Shown: piece after piece, positions 63,448 to 64,000 of the stretch
How the letters are laid out: every line of letters starts with the position of its first letter
Numbering within the stretch: position 1 is the stretch's first letter
Source of the DNA: Pyrinomonadaceae bacterium
Lineage (GTDB): Bacteria > Acidobacteriota > Blastocatellia > Pyrinomonadales > Pyrinomonadaceae
Assembly (NCBI GenBank): GCA_021228405.1
Contig: JAJQRF010000001.1
Coordinates: forward strand, 942,515 to 1,006,514
Length of the DNA: 64,000 nucleotides
Direction: 5' to 3'
Made by a program: the position numbers and the translations under genes
The notes under the pieces: generated by a model
Seen by the model: only the letters and a program-made list of their open reading frames with translations
Told to the model about the DNA's origin: nothing
Databases searched by the model: none

Positions 63448-63999
63448 TTAAAGATTTTTAATTTCATTCAATTTTACAAATCTAACATTTTTTACACGAT
63501 TGTAGGTCAGCAGGAAAGTATTTATTTTTTTATCGTAATTTCTTTCGATCCTGATCGTGTAATCCGAAAATCTCAGTAAATCCTTTTGAATAAATTCGGC
63601 TTTAAATTCTCGCTTCGATCCGTTCCTTAAAAAAGTCAGAACGTTGTCGGGCGCAAGTTTGATGGCAAACTTTGTTTCCAATTCCGCATTTTCATATTCG
63701 CCGACAAATTCATTCAGATAAGTTTCGGACGGCTGAAACGGCTTTATTTTTTTATAAACGGCGGGTTCGGCGGCGGAATTGTAGATCGTCAAAACAGCGT
63801 TCGCCGCGTCCGTTTCAAAAGAATATTTGATCTTCTGACTTCCTTTCAAATAATATAAATTCCCTTCTTCACTGACCAATTCACGCGGATTGTTGTTGCC
63901 GATCTGCCTGTAAATTTTGCCGTCTTTGATTTGGATATTAATCACATTCCCGTCATTATCCAGATATTTTCCTGTCAATTCGGTCAAAGGCGATATTTT
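63448..63999 (-). CDS. C-terminal part of a probable serine hydrolase, 5' outside window
   Basis: The minus-strand frame stays open to the window edge (the TTG at 63987 is not a real start). Visible are two lipocalin-like beta halves: LTGKYLDNDGN..IQIKDGKIYRQ and FVGEYENAELETKFAIKL..VRFVKL. This pair resembles the C-terminal domain behind class C beta-lactamase-like serine hydrolases in Acidobacteria. The catalytic domain would be beyond the edge, so the call is tentative. Confidence 0.55.
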   Translation of the reverse strand, partial: KISPLTELTGKYLDNDGNVINIQIKDGKIYRQIGNNNPRELVSEEGNLYYLKGSQKIKYSFETDAANAVLTIYNSAAEPAVYKKIKPFQPSETYLNEFVGEYENAELETKFAIKLAPDNVLTFLRNGSKREFKAEFIQKDLLRFSDYTIRIERNYDKKINTFLLTYNRVKNVRFVKLNEIKNL

Positions 64000-64000
64000 T

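Overview
The window looks like chromosomal DNA of an Acidobacteriota bacterium, most likely class Blastocatellia (Pyrinomonadaceae-like). This is inference from gene content: FG-GAP/Calx-beta secreted giants with a C-terminal VFRP..WYI repeat, a CSLREA/beta-helix protein, many TPR and carboxypeptidase-regulatory-like proteins, M1 peptidases, PAS-rich hybrid kinases and glycine-rich RRM proteins. No rRNA or tRNA gene was recognised to settle the taxonomy. Both window edges cut genes.

Layout. 1-3 kb: a desaturase-type flavoenzyme missing its start, an AT-rich Panacea toxin-antitoxin pair, and an orphan antitoxin followed by what looks like a vapC stub. 3-6 kb: a helical protein of unknown function, a 21-bp periodic array and a PQQ-type sugar dehydrogenase. 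6-15 kb: a five-PAS hybrid kinase, a lipase-like protein, a zinc-ribbon membrane protein, a second periodic array and an M1 aminopeptidase. 14.5-22.5 kb: two paralogous RRM genes with related, apparently structured leaders, a cupin, a DUF58 protein, a palindrome cluster, a third (20-bp) array next to another helical protein, and a CSLREA protein. 23-31 kb: a multi-CxxC zinc protein, two small membrane proteins, a solute-binding protein coupled to a hybrid kinase, and a radical SAM protein. 32-41.5 kb: a GT39-type glycosyltransferase with a TPR tail, a SpoIIM-like protein, an ABC exporter, a sigma factor with a putative zinc anti-sigma factor, ribA and TPR/secreted proteins. 41.6-49.3 kb: an acyl-CoA dehydrogenase and a thiolase that share a FadR-like operator, flanking a large secreted protein and a candidate small RNA. 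49.6-54.5 kb: an ABC-2 transporter with a LytS/LytTR two-component system, then an AAC(6')-like acetyltransferase overlapping a subclass B1 metallo-beta-lactamase. 54.5-60.4 kb: one 1964-residue secreted protein. 61-64 kb: a four-gene minus-strand run including purE and an AlkD-like protein.

The strongest unexplained signals are intergenic. Three degenerate tandem arrays with periods of 20 to 21 bp, close to two helical turns, have unrelated sequences but the same architecture. Two of them sit beside small helical proteins of unknown function. Separately, the two RRM genes carry leaders of about 220 nt in which hairpins are kept while their sequences change.
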